DNA of 53,738 nt from Stentor coeruleus (taxonomy: Eukaryota > Ciliophora > Heterotrichea > Heterotrichida > Stentoridae): the NCBI GenBank assembly GCA_001970955.1, contig MPUH01000450.1, positions 1 through 53,738 on the forward strand, in the 5' to 3' direction. Made by a program: the position numbers and the translations under genes. The notes below the pieces were generated by a model. The model made no database searches, was not told the origin of the DNA, and saw nothing but the letters and a program-made list of their open reading frames with translations. Shown here in pieces: positions 19,012 to 30,300 of this stretch; position 1 is the first letter of the stretch; every line of letters starts with the position of its first letter.

Positions 19012-20019
19012 TCATTCAAATTCTATATTAAAGAAAGGCATAGCCAATAACTGTTCAGTAGTTGGTCTATCTTTCGGGTTTCTCACAAGACATTGCCTTA
19101 TTAAAGATTGAAGTCCTATATCAGATTTAGGAATATCAGGATATGAATTTTCTTTGCTAATAAGATAAAGAACTTGTTTAACCTCATTAGAATGATTTGA
19201 CCATGGTGGATGTCCACAAGCCATTTCAATAAGTACACATCCAAAAGACCAAATATCAGCAGGATAACTATGCCCTTCACGTTTAACAACTTCAGGGGCC
19301 ATCCAATAAGGGCTTCCTCTAAGTGATTTCGAAATATGTCCTTCAAATTCTTCAAATTTCCTTGAAGAGCCAAAATCACTTAATTTTAAAATACCATTTG
19401 ATGAAATTAAAATATTTGCTGACTTCAAGTCACGATGAGCAATTTTATTACTGTGTAAATAATTCAAACCTAATAAGAGTTGTTTGGAATAGTTTTTTAT
19501 AACATCAAGTTCTAAAGCTCCATATTTTTGGAGGATGAATTTTAACGACCCTCCTGGGACGAATTCAAGTAATATGTCAATAGCTTTCATATCTTCAGAA
19601 AGATCAGTTTGATAGTAATGGACTATATTAGGATGAACTAAAGGTTTAAGAAGGCTGACTTCTTTTTTCATGTTGAGAAATACTTTTTCTATACGTCTGG
19701 GGTCATCACTTAACTATATATTTCATACCTCAAAGTGTTTTACTGCAAGCAATTCTCCATTTTTCAGGTTGAGGCATTGATATACTTTGGCATAGGCACC
19801 TTCACCTATAAGGTCGCCTTTTCTCCATTTGATTGTCTTGCCGCTTCTTGGTGTGCTGAGATCCATAAAAGTTGACTCTGAACCATCTGTATGGAAAATA
19901 AGGTTCTTTCTTATTTTCAGTTGCTCGTCTCTAAGGTTCAAAGAACGAGAATGTAAAACTACACCGAATTCAGGCCTGTCTACATCGATAGCCGCTTTAT
20001 TAGAGCATGCACTTCCCAT
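19012..20019 (-). CDS. MAP3K (STE11/MEKK)-like kinase with predicted N-terminal lipidation
   Basis: Exon 1 is 20019-19729, a 15-nt intron spans 19728-19714, and exon 2 runs 19713-19012 to a TGA stop: 330 residues. The kinase domain has the Gly loop IGEGAYAKVY (71-80), catalytic K94 in LAVKHFE, HRDLKSAN (190-197), DFG (210-212) and a GSPYWMAPEVV activation/APE segment. The last is typical of STE11/MEKK-type MAP kinase kinase kinases. The N-terminus MGSACSNK fits N-myristoylation at G2 with palmitoylation at C5, which would place it on membranes; that is inference. The 60-residue N-terminal segment has no docking domain. All catalytic residues are present. Confidence 0.9.
19714..19728 (-). other. 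15-nt intron in the MAP3K-like gene
   Basis: On the minus strand GTATGAAATATATAG lies between VKHFE and LSDDPRR in phase 0. If retained it puts TGA and TAG in frame. A10 lies within TAT. Confidence 0.93.
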
Positions 20020-21046
20020 ATTATTGAAGGATTATATGAATTATTTATCTTTTTCCTTTATTATCAGTAAGTTTTAATATAATTTTGACCATAAGAAACT
20101 GAATATCTTTTTTTGTATAACTTTGCTTATGGGAAAATATATGAAACTTTTGAATTGGTTTATTAGGTTTTTTATTTTAGGAAATGCTAGAAAGAATGAT
20201 GTGTAAAGACTTAGAATTTTCATGTAGATAGAAAAGATGTAAAAAATTAAGATTTTTGGGATAAGTAATAGTTGGTTTATGTATTTTTGGTTTTAGGATT
20301 GAAGGATTTTAATTTGTGTAGAAAAATTTATAGTTTGATATATATTTATTGTTAAGCTACATTTTTTAATGTAGTTATTTTGTTTGAACTTGTGGGAATA
20401 TAGGAAAGTAGTTGTAAAAATAGGATTTTTTTACTAGAAATATCCAAAAGTTTTCTAAGGGAAACAATTTTAGAATCAACAGCATAATATCTAAAATATA
20501 AGCTATACGTCGGAATATAAAAATCACATTCCGTAATTTTTCGTAATTTCAACCCTTTATTCTAACAAACTCACCAAAGCATTTTCCGAACATCTGCTAA
20601 AAAAAATTTAATTCCTATAACTTACCATATAAACAAAAAAATTCTTCCCAAAATACAATCAACTTCAAAAAAACCTATAAAATCCACAGACTTTTCTTCC
20701 ACATCTTAGCAAAAAAAATTATATTATTTCTATTTATATTACCTCTAAGTCTCTATAATATTTAACTTATATTTATCTTATCCTCTGAATGATTTAATAC
20801 AATTTATATATTTTCCTAATCTTTATCTTATACACATAAAACTTCTAATTATAATCAATGAGTTTTTATATAAATCTTCATGCAAAATTGTATATTATAC
20901 ACTATAAATATCATTTTTATCNTTATATATTTTCCTAATCTTTATCTTATACACATAAAACTTCTAATTATAATCATGAGTTTTTATATAAATCTTCATG
21001 CAAAATTGTATATTATACACTATAAATATCATTTTTATCTATAAAT
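20020..21046. other. Divergent intergenic region, 1 kb
   Basis: No supported gene. Plus strand G-rich to about 20350, then C-rich from about 20550. This fits two promoters pointing away from each other. Part of the right side is an N-separated duplication. Confidence 0.55.
20804..21039. repeat. N-separated 118/117-bp duplication (scaffold artefact)
   Basis: Bases 20804-20921 recur at 20923-21039 around an N at 20922. The copies differ by one A (AATCAATGAG versus AATCATGAG). Probably a single promoter-proximal copy in the true sequence. Confidence 0.9.
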
Positions 21047-21151
21047 ATGTCTGATCCATCTGGATTTCAACCAAAACAGCGACCCTACCCTCAANCTATA
21101 AATATGTCTGATCCATCTGGATTTCAACCAAAACAGCGACCCTACCCTCAA
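21039..21151. repeat. N-separated 56-bp duplication across a start codon (scaffold artefact)
   Basis: Bases 21039-21094 recur exactly at 21096-21151 around an N at 21095. This duplicates the first 16 codons of the gene starting at 21047. The extra 57 bases are a multiple of three, so the frame stays open and the artefact adds 19 false residues. Confidence 0.92.
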
Positions 21152-21907
21152 AACTCTGATTTTAATAGGCAAAAAGAAGATCCAATCAATCATATTTTCG
21201 CAAGCCTACTCCCTAATGTTGATTACTATAAATGCATTAGTGATCCTAACTTTTGGTTTCTATTTTCAAAGCTTCAGGAATTTAATCAAAGCAAAATACG
21301 TAACAACCTTGTAGATTTTTTTAGATGTTTTAGATGTAATTCAAAAAGAGGATTTAAACTTTCTTGTAATTGCCTTCTTTGTAATACATGCAAAATTTGT
21401 TATTGTAATAGAGAACTTACACCTGAAGAAATAGATACAAAAAATAACCTTGAATGTTTGAAATGTTTTATAATTAAACCTTTACAACAATTTAGTTTTA
21501 GTGGATGTACTCATTTCTGCAATGAATGTATAGGAAAAGATTTGGCAAAAGGGAAGAGACATTGCAAAATATGTAAAGAATTGTATAGAGACATGAATTT
21601 TGTTAAGAAAAATTGTGATAAATGCAATGAAGTTATGAATATGCTGGATTTAGTTGAACTTTCTTGTTTTCATTGTTTATGCAAATCATGCCAAAAAACA
21701 ATTTCGGTAAAAGGAAAAAATATTAGCAAGTGCAGTGTATGTGAAAAAATACTTGGAGTTAAGGATTTATATAAAATTTCAAAGGGCAATTTAGAGAAAT
21801 GCATGGCTTGTTTTAGGATGGTTAAAATTAATGACCTTTTTCAAAATGCATCTTTAGAAATTGATATGTGTACTAATTGTGGAAAATCATATCCTTCAGA
21901 AGATTAA
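21047..21907 (+). CDS. Cys-rich RING/zinc-ribbon-like protein
   Basis: 286 codons as assembled, 267 once the N-flanked duplication is collapsed; the start may equally be written at 21104. After a 60-residue N-terminus, 28 Cys are arranged mostly as CxxC pairs (RCFRC, CKIC, CLKC, CKIC, CDKC, CSVC, CMAC, CTNC). There is a RING-like CTHFCNECIG and a second LSCFHCLCKSC. This suggests at least two or three tandem zinc-binding modules, the middle ones closest to RING fingers. A ubiquitin-ligase role is possible but not shown. No known family recognised. Confidence 0.75.
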   Translation: MSDPSGFQPKQRPYPQXINMSDPSGFQPKQRPYPQNSDFNRQKEDPINHIFASLLPNVDYYKCISDPNFWFLFSKLQEFNQSKIRNNLVDFFRCFRCNSKRGFKLSCNCLLCNTCKICYCNRELTPEEIDTKNNLECLKCFIIKPLQQFSFSGCTHFCNECIGKDLAKGKRHCKICKELYRDMNFVKKNCDKCNEVMNMLDLVELSCFHCLCKSCQKTISVKGKNISKCSVCEKILGVKDLYKISKGNLEKCMACFRMVKINDLFQNASLEIDMCTNCGKSYPSED

Positions 21908-22220
21908 GATTAGAAGTAAAAATTAAGTATTTATAAATGGTTTAGTGATATAAATATTAAGATTATTTCATAAAAATTTTTTTATTGATGATGTAAATGT
22001 TAGTTAAAATAATTGTTTTGGAAGAGTTTATTTGTATATGGATTTTTTTGTTAAGTATGTGTTGTTTTTAAATTTGATGATAATGAAAATTGTTACAAAA
22101 GAGGATTTTTGTTATAAATATTATGTTTAAATATATGAAATATTATTTCATAGAGAAGTATTAAATGTATTATATATGCTAAGCTATACTTAAAGATAGT
22201 GAAAATATTTCTAAACATTT
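21908..22220. other. Convergent intergenic region
   Basis: 313 bp, AT-rich, G over C on the plus strand for most of its length. Nothing recognised. Confidence 0.5.
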
Positions 22221-23516
22221 TTAGCAATAGTCATGAAACCCAAAGTCATTATCTTGACTGATTGTTGAGTGAATCCCATAAACCACTATAGAAATAGTTG
22301 AGATGCCCAAAGCTAATGCAAGAACCATAATAATTAAAGAGCTTCTTTTGTAATTTTCCACAACTGCTTTGATAACAAAAACTCCAAGCGCAGAACCAAT
22401 CAAAGCAAAAGCCAACCCCCAAAGACCATATAAAACATTAACTTTCCCTGAAATCAAATACTTAAGCGACGAGACTGTTGACGTAAAAAATATCAAAAAA
22501 GAAGTAGTCGCTGTTAAAACCTCAGGCCTAATGCCAATTTTTAATAATACAGGGCTTACAACTAAAGCTCCTCCTACACCAACCAAAGCCCCAATCATCC
22601 CAGCAAAAAACCCAGAACAAGATATTATAATGCAACTTTTATTGTCCCATTTAATATCTTTATCATCAAACTCATATCCATAACTAACTTTTACCAAATA
22701 TTTTTTTATAAGCATTTTCGAACATCCTAAAGTAATTACAAGTAATATTCCTATAAAAAGTCCTAACAATGTCCAATAAATCTCAGAACAGAATTCTATA
22801 CCAGCGAGTGATTTAAAAGTTTTACTTCCACCTATAAGTGATGAAAATAGGGTTAATATATATACAGAAATAATAATCAAAATGTTTTTTAATGGTAAAA
22901 TTTGTTTTTCTATAGCGTAAATATTTTGCAAGTTTGGATTTAGATCTTCTTCTATATCATCTTTGATTAAAACAGAGTTACATAATCCTTGGCTTTCTTG
23001 TATATAATGTTTTTTTGCTGATATCACAGTTGATGAGGTTAGATAAGCTAAGGCTGCTGTGAGGATTAGAAGTATTAACCAATAAGGAGAAGTTATATTT
23101 AACATAACCCCCAAAGTAGTTCCAATAAGTAAAGGGCTAATCAAAATCGAGATAATATCATAGTCTATTAAAGGTCTGTTTCTTGATGGATGCCTATGGA
23201 ATATTTTTATGAATGAAGCAGTGAAGCTTGTTCCTACCATTGTAAACTGACTTAATGCTACTGCGTCACTTGGGTTGAAATTAAACATTGTTATGAAAAA
23301 AATAACATAAAGAACCCCACCACCTATACCTGATGCTCCTGCTAAGCCACTCATAGAGAATATTAGAAATGTACTTAGAACTTCTAATCCGGTCATTGGA
23401 AATAGAGATTTATGATCACATTGTCCTTTGTTACAGATTTCACCGCTTGAACATTCAGAATCTAGCTGACAACTGTATGCTGTTGTAACTAGAAGTAGGA
23501 TGAAATAATGGTTCAT
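22221..23516 (-). CDS. TauE/SafE-family membrane permease
   Basis: 431 residues. A signal peptide (about 1-15, ending AYSC) is followed by a short lumenal Cys-rich segment (CQLDSECSSGEICNKGQC). Then come about eight to nine membrane helices in two inverted halves. Each half carries the family's Gly signature: GLAGASGIGGGVLYV near residue 60 and GALVGVGGALVVSPVLL in the second half. TauE/SafE proteins export or import sulfite, sulfonates or other organic anions; the substrate here is unknown. A hydrophilic loop at about 165-200 separates the halves. Probably in the plasma or a vacuolar membrane. Confidence 0.85.
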   Translation of the reverse strand: MNHYFILLLVTTAYSCQLDSECSSGEICNKGQCDHKSLFPMTGLEVLSTFLIFSMSGLAGASGIGGGVLYVIFFITMFNFNPSDAVALSQFTMVGTSFTASFIKIFHRHPSRNRPLIDYDIISILISPLLIGTTLGVMLNITSPYWLILLILTAALAYLTSSTVISAKKHYIQESQGLCNSVLIKDDIEEDLNPNLQNIYAIEKQILPLKNILIIISVYILTLFSSLIGGSKTFKSLAGIEFCSEIYWTLLGLFIGILLVITLGCSKMLIKKYLVKVSYGYEFDDKDIKWDNKSCIIISCSGFFAGMIGALVGVGGALVVSPVLLKIGIRPEVLTATTSFLIFFTSTVSSLKYLISGKVNVLYGLWGLAFALIGSALGVFVIKAVVENYKRSSLIIMVLALALGISTISIVVYGIHSTISQDNDFGFHDYC

Positions 23517-24726
23517 TTTTACTTTTATGTAAAATTCAAGTTCAAGATATTGATGGATAAAATATTGTAGTGTGTACTGTGATGCTAATTATGTTTAAAT
23601 TAATAAAAATTGTTTATAGATGATTTATTATGCGATTATTTATAAGAATAAGGTGGCTGGATGATGTATACATGCTAGTTTATCCTTTATAATTATTGTT
23701 ATTAGCTATATTTCATGTTAAAATATTATAATCATCAACTAATCATAGAGTATTTTATAAACTTGGCTAACTTCAAATTATTATTATGTAACTTGAAAAT
23801 ATGTTCGAAGATTAAATTGGGAAATTCTTCATATCCAAAAAAGTTGTGTAAATTAAATCTAGCCTATACTTGAACAGCAATAAATAGAGTTGAANTATAC
23901 TTGAACAGCAATAAATAGAGTTGAAATAAATATGAATTATAGTAAAAGCTTATATCTTGCAAACAATATAAAAATGAATTTTTTTTTTTAATAATTACCC
24001 ATAAACCAATATTGATTTACTTTTTTTAGGATTGCAAGAATAGTTTTTAAGACTTTAGTATATAGTTTTTTGAGTTGATATCAATATACAATTGAAATTA
24101 ATATTTTTTAGTATATGGAATAGTTGTCAGATAGAAAAAAAAATTTTAGGGTGAAAGAAAAACAATCTAATAAAAGGCAACTATAAATAGTGATAGCAAT
24201 GATAAATTAGTTAAATATTATAAATAAAATTTCAATACAAAAACAATTATAAATTACGACTATTTTTTTTATCAAGCTTAAAGTTGATATTTTAATCAAA
24301 AAATTACTTAACAATATCGTTTACAACCTGATTTAGAAATATTTTTTGGGTTTTTAATTTTAACGAAAAAATTATGTCTTTAGGGAGTTTAAAAATTCCA
24401 AAGTTCCAAAGCCCAGAATATCGTCCGCGCCAAAAATCCATCTTTACTTTTTACAAAACCTCCTGACAGCCTCCCCCCTCACATCCAAACACCCTTAAAC
24501 ACCATAAAAATCTTCACCCCCAATCTTTTTCCTTCCTTATCACAAAAATTTAATATATTTTTTCGTTTATCCTAATCTCATAACAAAAAATCACAATAAT
24601 CATCCTCATCCAACCTTTAAATTTCCAAGTTCTGAATTCCCATAAAGCATAAAATTTTTAACTTTCTGTTAACTTTTTATATGGAAAATACAATAAAAAG
24701 CATAAAAATAAAGCGGTAGATATAAA
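23517..24726. promoter_or_regulatory. Divergent region upstream of RRM1, with an E2F-type motif
   Basis: 1.2 kb. The right 300 bp are C-rich and G-free in places (24481-24540: 22 C, 0 G). A GC-rich island at 24427-24434 reads GCGCCAAA, the reverse complement of the E2F/DP consensus TTTGGCGC, about 290 bp upstream of the RRM1 ATG. No ORF. Confidence 0.5.
23865..23925. repeat. N-separated 30-bp duplication (scaffold artefact)
   Basis: Bases 23865-23894 recur exactly at 23896-23925 around an N at 23895. Confidence 0.88.
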
Positions 24727-27111
24727 ATGGAAGAAACAGAGAGATATGTCACCAAAAGAGATGGTTCGCGCCAACCTATAAACCCTGAGAAAATTCGTCA
24801 TAGACTTGCAAGATTAACAGAAGGACTCTCTGAACGCTATATCAATCTAGATGTCATAATAAAAAAAGTTAGTGAAGGCATTTATAATGGTGTAAAAACC
24901 ATGGACTTAGATAATCTTGCTGCAGAAACATGTGCTTATATGAACATAGTACATCCAGATTATTCTAAACTTGCTGCACGTATTGTAGTGTCTAATCTAC
25001 ATAAAATGACTAAAGAAAACCTTGTTGACGTAGTTTCTGACCTTTATAATATGAAAGATTCAAACGGTAGGCCAGCCCCCCTAATATCTGAAGAAGTATA
25101 TATTTTCATTGAAGCTAATCATGAAGAATTACAGGCAGCCCTTGATTTCTCTAGAGATTTTTCTTATGACTTCTTTGGCTTTAAAACTTTAGAACGTAGT
25201 TATCTGTTAAAAATAGGCGGGAAGATAGTTGAACGACCACAACACATGCTTATGCGAGTATCAGCAGGAATTCACACAGGAGATTTGCAATCTACATTAA
25301 AAACCTATGAGCTTATGAGCCAAAGGTGGTTCACCCACGCTTCTCCAACTTTATTTAATTCAGGAACTCCAAACAATCAAATGTCTTCTTGTTTTTTAGT
25401 AATGTTAAAAGAAGATAGTATTGAAGGTATTTATGATACATTAAAACAATGTGCATTAATATCTAAAAGCGCTGGAGGAATAGGGATAAGTGTTCATAAT
25501 ATTAGAGCAACAGGAAGTTATATAAAAGGGACAAATGGAACTTCAAATGGATTAGTTCCTATGTTAAGAGTTTTTAATGATACAGCTAGATATGTAGATC
25601 AAGGTGGGGGGAAAAGAAAAGGAGCTTTTGCAGTATATTTAGAGCCATGGCATGCGGATATATTTGAATTTCTAATGCTTAAAAGGAATATTGGTAAAGA
25701 GGAACAAAGGGCTAGAGATCTGTTTTTCGGCCTTTGGGTTCCAGATTTGTTTATGAAACGTGTTGAAAAAAATGGTGAGTGGACTTTGATGTGTCCTAAT
25801 GATTGCCCTGGACTTTCTGATGTCTGGGGAGAAGAATTTGAGTCACTTTATGAAAAATATGAACGTGAAGGTAGAGGAAGAAGGACTGTTAAAGCACAGA
25901 CACTATGGGCGGCGATTATTGAATCTCAGACTGAGACTGGAACTCCTTATATGCTATACAAAGATCATGTTAACAGGTTTTCAAATCAAAAAAACTTAGG
26001 GACAATTAAATCATCTAATCTCTGTACTGAAATCTGTGAATACACAAGTAAAGATGAAATTGCAGTTTGTAACTTAGCATCAATTGCTTTAAACATGTAT
26101 GTCAGGGATCGTAAAACTTTTGACTTTGAAAAATTATTTGAAGTAACAAAGCAAGTTACATACAATCTTAATAAAATCATAGATAGAAATCATTACCCTG
26201 TACCTGAATGTAGAAATTCAAACTTAAGACATAGGCCGATTGGTATTGGTATTCAAGGATTTGCTGACTGTCTTTTATTACTAAAATATCCATTTGAAAG
26301 CTATCAAGCCTTAGAACTAAACCGGCAGATTTTCGAATGTATTTATTTTGCTGCATTAACAGCTTCAAATGAACTAGCCCAACGTGATGGTCCATATTCA
26401 ACATATGAAGGTTCGCCTGTTTCTCAAGGGCAATTCCAATTTGATATGAGGAATATTCAACCATCAAATCAATGGGATTGGGAAAATCTTAGAACTAAAG
26501 TTAAACAATATGGAGTTAGGAATTCATTACTTATAGCCCCAATGCCAACAGCTTCAACATCACAAATATTAGGAAATAATGAGAGTTTTGAACCTTATAC
26601 ATCAAATATTTATACTAGAAGAGTTCTTGCTGGGGAGTTTGTATGTTTAAATCCACATTTGGTTAAAGATCTTATTGAAAGAAATCTATGGACACATGAT
26701 ATTAAAAATAAAATTATTGCTCATAATGGATCTGTACAAGGGGTTCATGAAGTGCCTAATGATTTGAAAATTCTTTATAAGACTGTATGGGAAATACCAC
26801 AGAAAACTTTGATTGATATGGCTATTGGAAGATCACCGTTTATTGATCAAAGCCAAAGTTTAAATGTTTTTATATCAGAACCTTCGTTTGGTAAATTGAC
26901 TTCATTGCATTTTTATTGTTGGAAAAAAGGACTTAAGACTGGGATGTATTATTTGAGATCAAGGCCTGCCGCTGATGCTATTAAGTTTACTGTGGATGTG
27001 GAGAAATTACTGAATTCATCGGGGTTTAGTAGTAAAAACCCAATGCCTTTTGTTAATGATGAAAATCTTGATCCGAATACTGAAGATGTTTGTGTTGCTT
27101 GTTCTGGTTAG
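24727..27111 (+). CDS. RRM1: Ribonucleoside-diphosphate reductase large subunit (class I)
   Basis: A 794-residue, full-length single-exon R1 subunit, the family's usual size. It reduces ribonucleoside diphosphates to deoxy forms for DNA synthesis in the cytosol, with the R2 radical subunit. Visible features: N-terminal ATP-cone (1-95); redox Cys C222 in SSCFLV and C448 in AVCNLAS; thiyl Cys C433 with N431 and E435 in NLCTEI; loop [13 protein letters not shown]; the radical-transfer Tyr pair Y741-Y742; and the swinging-arm CVAC (C789/C792) at the C-terminus. All catalytic residues are intact. An E2F-type site upstream suggests S-phase control, by inference. Confidence 0.97.
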   Translation: MEETERYVTKRDGSRQPINPEKIRHRLARLTEGLSERYINLDVIIKKVSEGIYNGVKTMDLDNLAAETCAYMNIVHPDYSKLAARIVVSNLHKMTKENLVDVVSDLYNMKDSNGRPAPLISEEVYIFIEANHEELQAALDFSRDFSYDFFGFKTLERSYLLKIGGKIVERPQHMLMRVSAGIHTGDLQSTLKTYELMSQRWFTHASPTLFNSGTPNNQMSSCFLVMLKEDSIEGIYDTLKQCALISKSAGGIGISVHNIRATGSYIKGTNGTSNGLVPMLRVFNDTARYVDQGGGKRKGAFAVYLEPWHADIFEFLMLKRNIGKEEQRARDLFFGLWVPDLFMKRVEKNGEWTLMCPNDCPGLSDVWGEEFESLYEKYEREGRGRRTVKAQTLWAAIIESQTETGTPYMLYKDHVNRFSNQKNLGTIKSSNLCTEICEYTSKDEIAVCNLASIALNMYVRDRKTFDFEKLFEVTKQVTYNLNKIIDRNHYPVPECRNSNLRHRPIGIGIQGFADCLLLLKYPFESYQALELNRQIFECIYFAALTASNELAQRDGPYSTYEGSPVSQGQFQFDMRNIQPSNQWDWENLRTKVKQYGVRNSLLIAPMPTASTSQILGNNESFEPYTSNIYTRRVLAGEFVCLNPHLVKDLIERNLWTHDIKNKIIAHNGSVQGVHEVPNDLKILYKTVWEIPQKTLIDMAIGRSPFIDQSQSLNVFISEPSFGKLTSLHFYCWKKGLKTGMYYLRSRPAADAIKFTVDVEKLLNSSGFSSKNPMPFVNDENLDPNTEDVCVACSG

Positions 27112-27310
27112 AGTGAAAATATTAATAATTATTAAGAATATTTATAAAATTACAGGCTTTTAGAAGATAAAAATTAAAGATTTTATTATTGGAAAGTGTG
27201 AGTATGGGGTTGGTATGAATAAATTGGCTTATAGTGTATGTTAATGTATTTAAAACCCTTGAAATAACAAAAATCATTTATTAAATTTATAATAAATATA
27301 CGACAATAAA

Positions 27311-30300
27311 TTATTCATCTAAATATAAAAAGCTACTAAGAAAAGACAAAGCCTCATCACCATGGACAGCAATCAAATTAACCATCTTTATATCATACAT
27401 CTTAACAAAGCTTTCTATAACATCAACACAAACAACAACTTCCTTTTCTTCATTTAATTCTAATATTTCATTTCCTTCATTTTTTTTCTGACTTTTTTTA
27501 AATGTATTTTTCAGTTTTAAAACTGCAACCCCAGATAGATTTGAAGGTATATAAACATTTAAATTATCATTGCTTATAAAAAAATTATCCATAAAAGTTT
27601 CTTTTGACAAATACACAATTTCAATTTCATTCATTTTTATATTCCATATAATCAATTTTAATCCTGATGATATTGAGATAATATATTTATCATTATTAGT
27701 AACTGCAACTTTTTGAACAGAAGATTCATGCTTGACTATAACTTTCTCTGTATTATGTTCAAAATCATATAAAATAACATTAGAATTGTTTAGCCCTCCT
27801 ATTAATAATCGATTATCACTTGTTATGGCTAAAGAATTCAAGCAACTATTAAAATTTTTTTCAGATAACTGTTTTTTATCATTTAAATAATATAGTTTTA
27901 TAGTATTGTCAGCTGATGCTATTATTAAGTGTTCGTTATCTTTTGTTGCTAGAATTGAGGTTATCTCTGAGTTAAACCCATTAATAGCAAATTCATATGC
28001 TTTAAAATGCAAATTCCACACAATAATACTTTTATCACTCGATCCCGAAACCAACCTAATCTCATCTTCCGTCAAGGCAATAACATTTATATTCGACTTA
28101 TGACCAGCCAAGCTGAAATTTTTCCTACAGTCATTCAAATCAAAAACTACCAATTTGTTTTTAAAATAAGCAGCAACAATCAAAAGTCTACTTTCTGTCA
28201 AAACAACACATTTCGGTACAATTTTGCTAATAAAAGCCTTAACTTGTTCATTATTCACAATATCCCACACAATAAAATTCTTATCCGAAGACACCGCAAA
28301 AAGTTTACAGCTTTTATTCACCGCCAAAATTTTATTAGCATTAAAAAGTGGTATTTTATATTGAATACTACTACTCTGTAAATTCCAAGCAATAATTTCA
28401 GTATTAGATCCTGATAAAACAAAGTATTCTGAAATTATCATAACTTTTTTAACACAACTTGTATGACCTTCTAATATTTTTTTATTTTTTTCTTTTGAAA
28501 TATTCCATAAAATAACATATTTATCTGATGAACCTGATATAATATATGTACTATCATGAGATATAGTTACACATTTTATAGATCCACAATGACTTTTAAG
28601 TTTAGCTTTAAGTTTTCGTTTTGTTATATCCCAAACAATGATATTTTTATCATTAGATCCTGAGATAACATAATTGTTATCATCACTAATAGTTATACAT
28701 GTTATTAAAGATTTATGCTCATTATGTAAAGTTTCTATTTGATGAGTTTTTAATTTCCATACAATTACTGTAGCATCAGGTGAACCTGTAGCAAGAAATA
28801 TTTTATCTGTAGAAAATGATAAACAATTTGGCTTTATTGTATGACCTCCACTTTCAACTTTACGTTTTTCAGTAATATCATATATAAATATTGTTCCATC
28901 AATACATCCTGATAATATATATTTACTATCATGAGTTAAATATATTTTAGGTAAAACAAGTTTATCATATACAAATGATCCTACACATGATTCTTCGTTT
29001 ATATCGATTATTCTTATGTTGTAATCAGATGATGATGAGATTATTAATTTGTTGTCTTGAGTTATTTTAACATTTACTACACGTGACTTGTGAAAAGAAA
29101 ACAGTTTTTCGCATTTTAAAGTATTTAAATCCCACAATCGAACATTATGGTCTTTAGAACCTGTTACAAAGAAATTTTCATTAGGCGCACTTGATATTGT
29201 TAATATGGTATATTTTTTCACTGATTTTTTGAAGATGCTTGAATTGTTGATGGGATATCTACAGATTATACCCTGTTTATATACTGCTAATACCATCATT
29301 TTATTTTTTAATAGTTGGAAGTGGGTTAGAGTCTTATTTTTTTGAAGTGGGAAAGCGATATCTTTAGTTTCATTCAGAATATTACAAGAAAATAACTTTC
29401 CTGTTGATTCACCTATTAAAACACTTCCATTGTTAGAAAAGGTTTTAAAATCTATAGTGAATTTAGTCAGAGTTATAGAATGAACAACTTCTAAAGAATT
29501 CGAATCTAGCCATCTGAGTTTCATATCTGATGTTAAAGATATAATATATCTATCATTGTATGAGAAATGGACTCTTTTAACTTGTGAGTCAAAGATTTTT
29601 AGTACTCTTAATATGCGTTTTCTACTTACACACCAAACGATAATTGTTTTATCATCTGATCCAGAGACTAATAAATCCCCACTTTTGGCTAAAGCTAAAG
29701 AATTTACAGGACCTTCATGATAATAGCAAATACATTTTTGTGATCTTGTTTTAAGGTTCCATAATCTTATTGATCGATCTAATGACCCTGTTATAAAAAA
29801 GTCATTTTTTTTCGAAATAGCTATGCAAGTGCATTTGTCTGAATGACCTTCTAAATGAAGGCCAAATTCTTCTTGTATGAAATCTGGGAATATCTCTCCT
29901 AATAAGTAAATTTTTGCATTGATAAGTATTTTTTCAAAATCAGTAATTTTATTGTTTAAAGTTTTGTTTAAATCAAGACATGAAACATTTAAATTTTCAG
30001 ATAGAATATTTTCAGATTTCACAATCTCATAATCTGTATATATTTTTTTTATGTAAAATTGAGCTAATTCTTTTGATGATTGCTCAAGTTCTTTAAATAA
30101 ATTTTTGATTTCTTTTTCTATTGCACATGTAGCTTTTACAAGTTCTAGATGAATGTCTTTTTTTAGTTGTTGGATTTTGATGATATGAAGTTTATTTCTT
30201 ACATAGATTTGTTTGGCTTCAATACTTTTTATTATATTCAAAGCTTTGGCTTCTAAATTTTCTATAAATTTGCATCCTGTTTGATAGATATTTCTCTTGT

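Noticed and set aside
19012..19014. TGA as a sense codon (as in some heterotrichs)
   Set aside because: The kinase ends at this TGA at the expected length, and none of the conserved genes needs an in-frame TGA read through.
20352..20552. 66-codon minus-strand ORF in the kinase/RING spacer
   Set aside because: Begins at TTG with no ATG and sits at the skew switch between two promoters.
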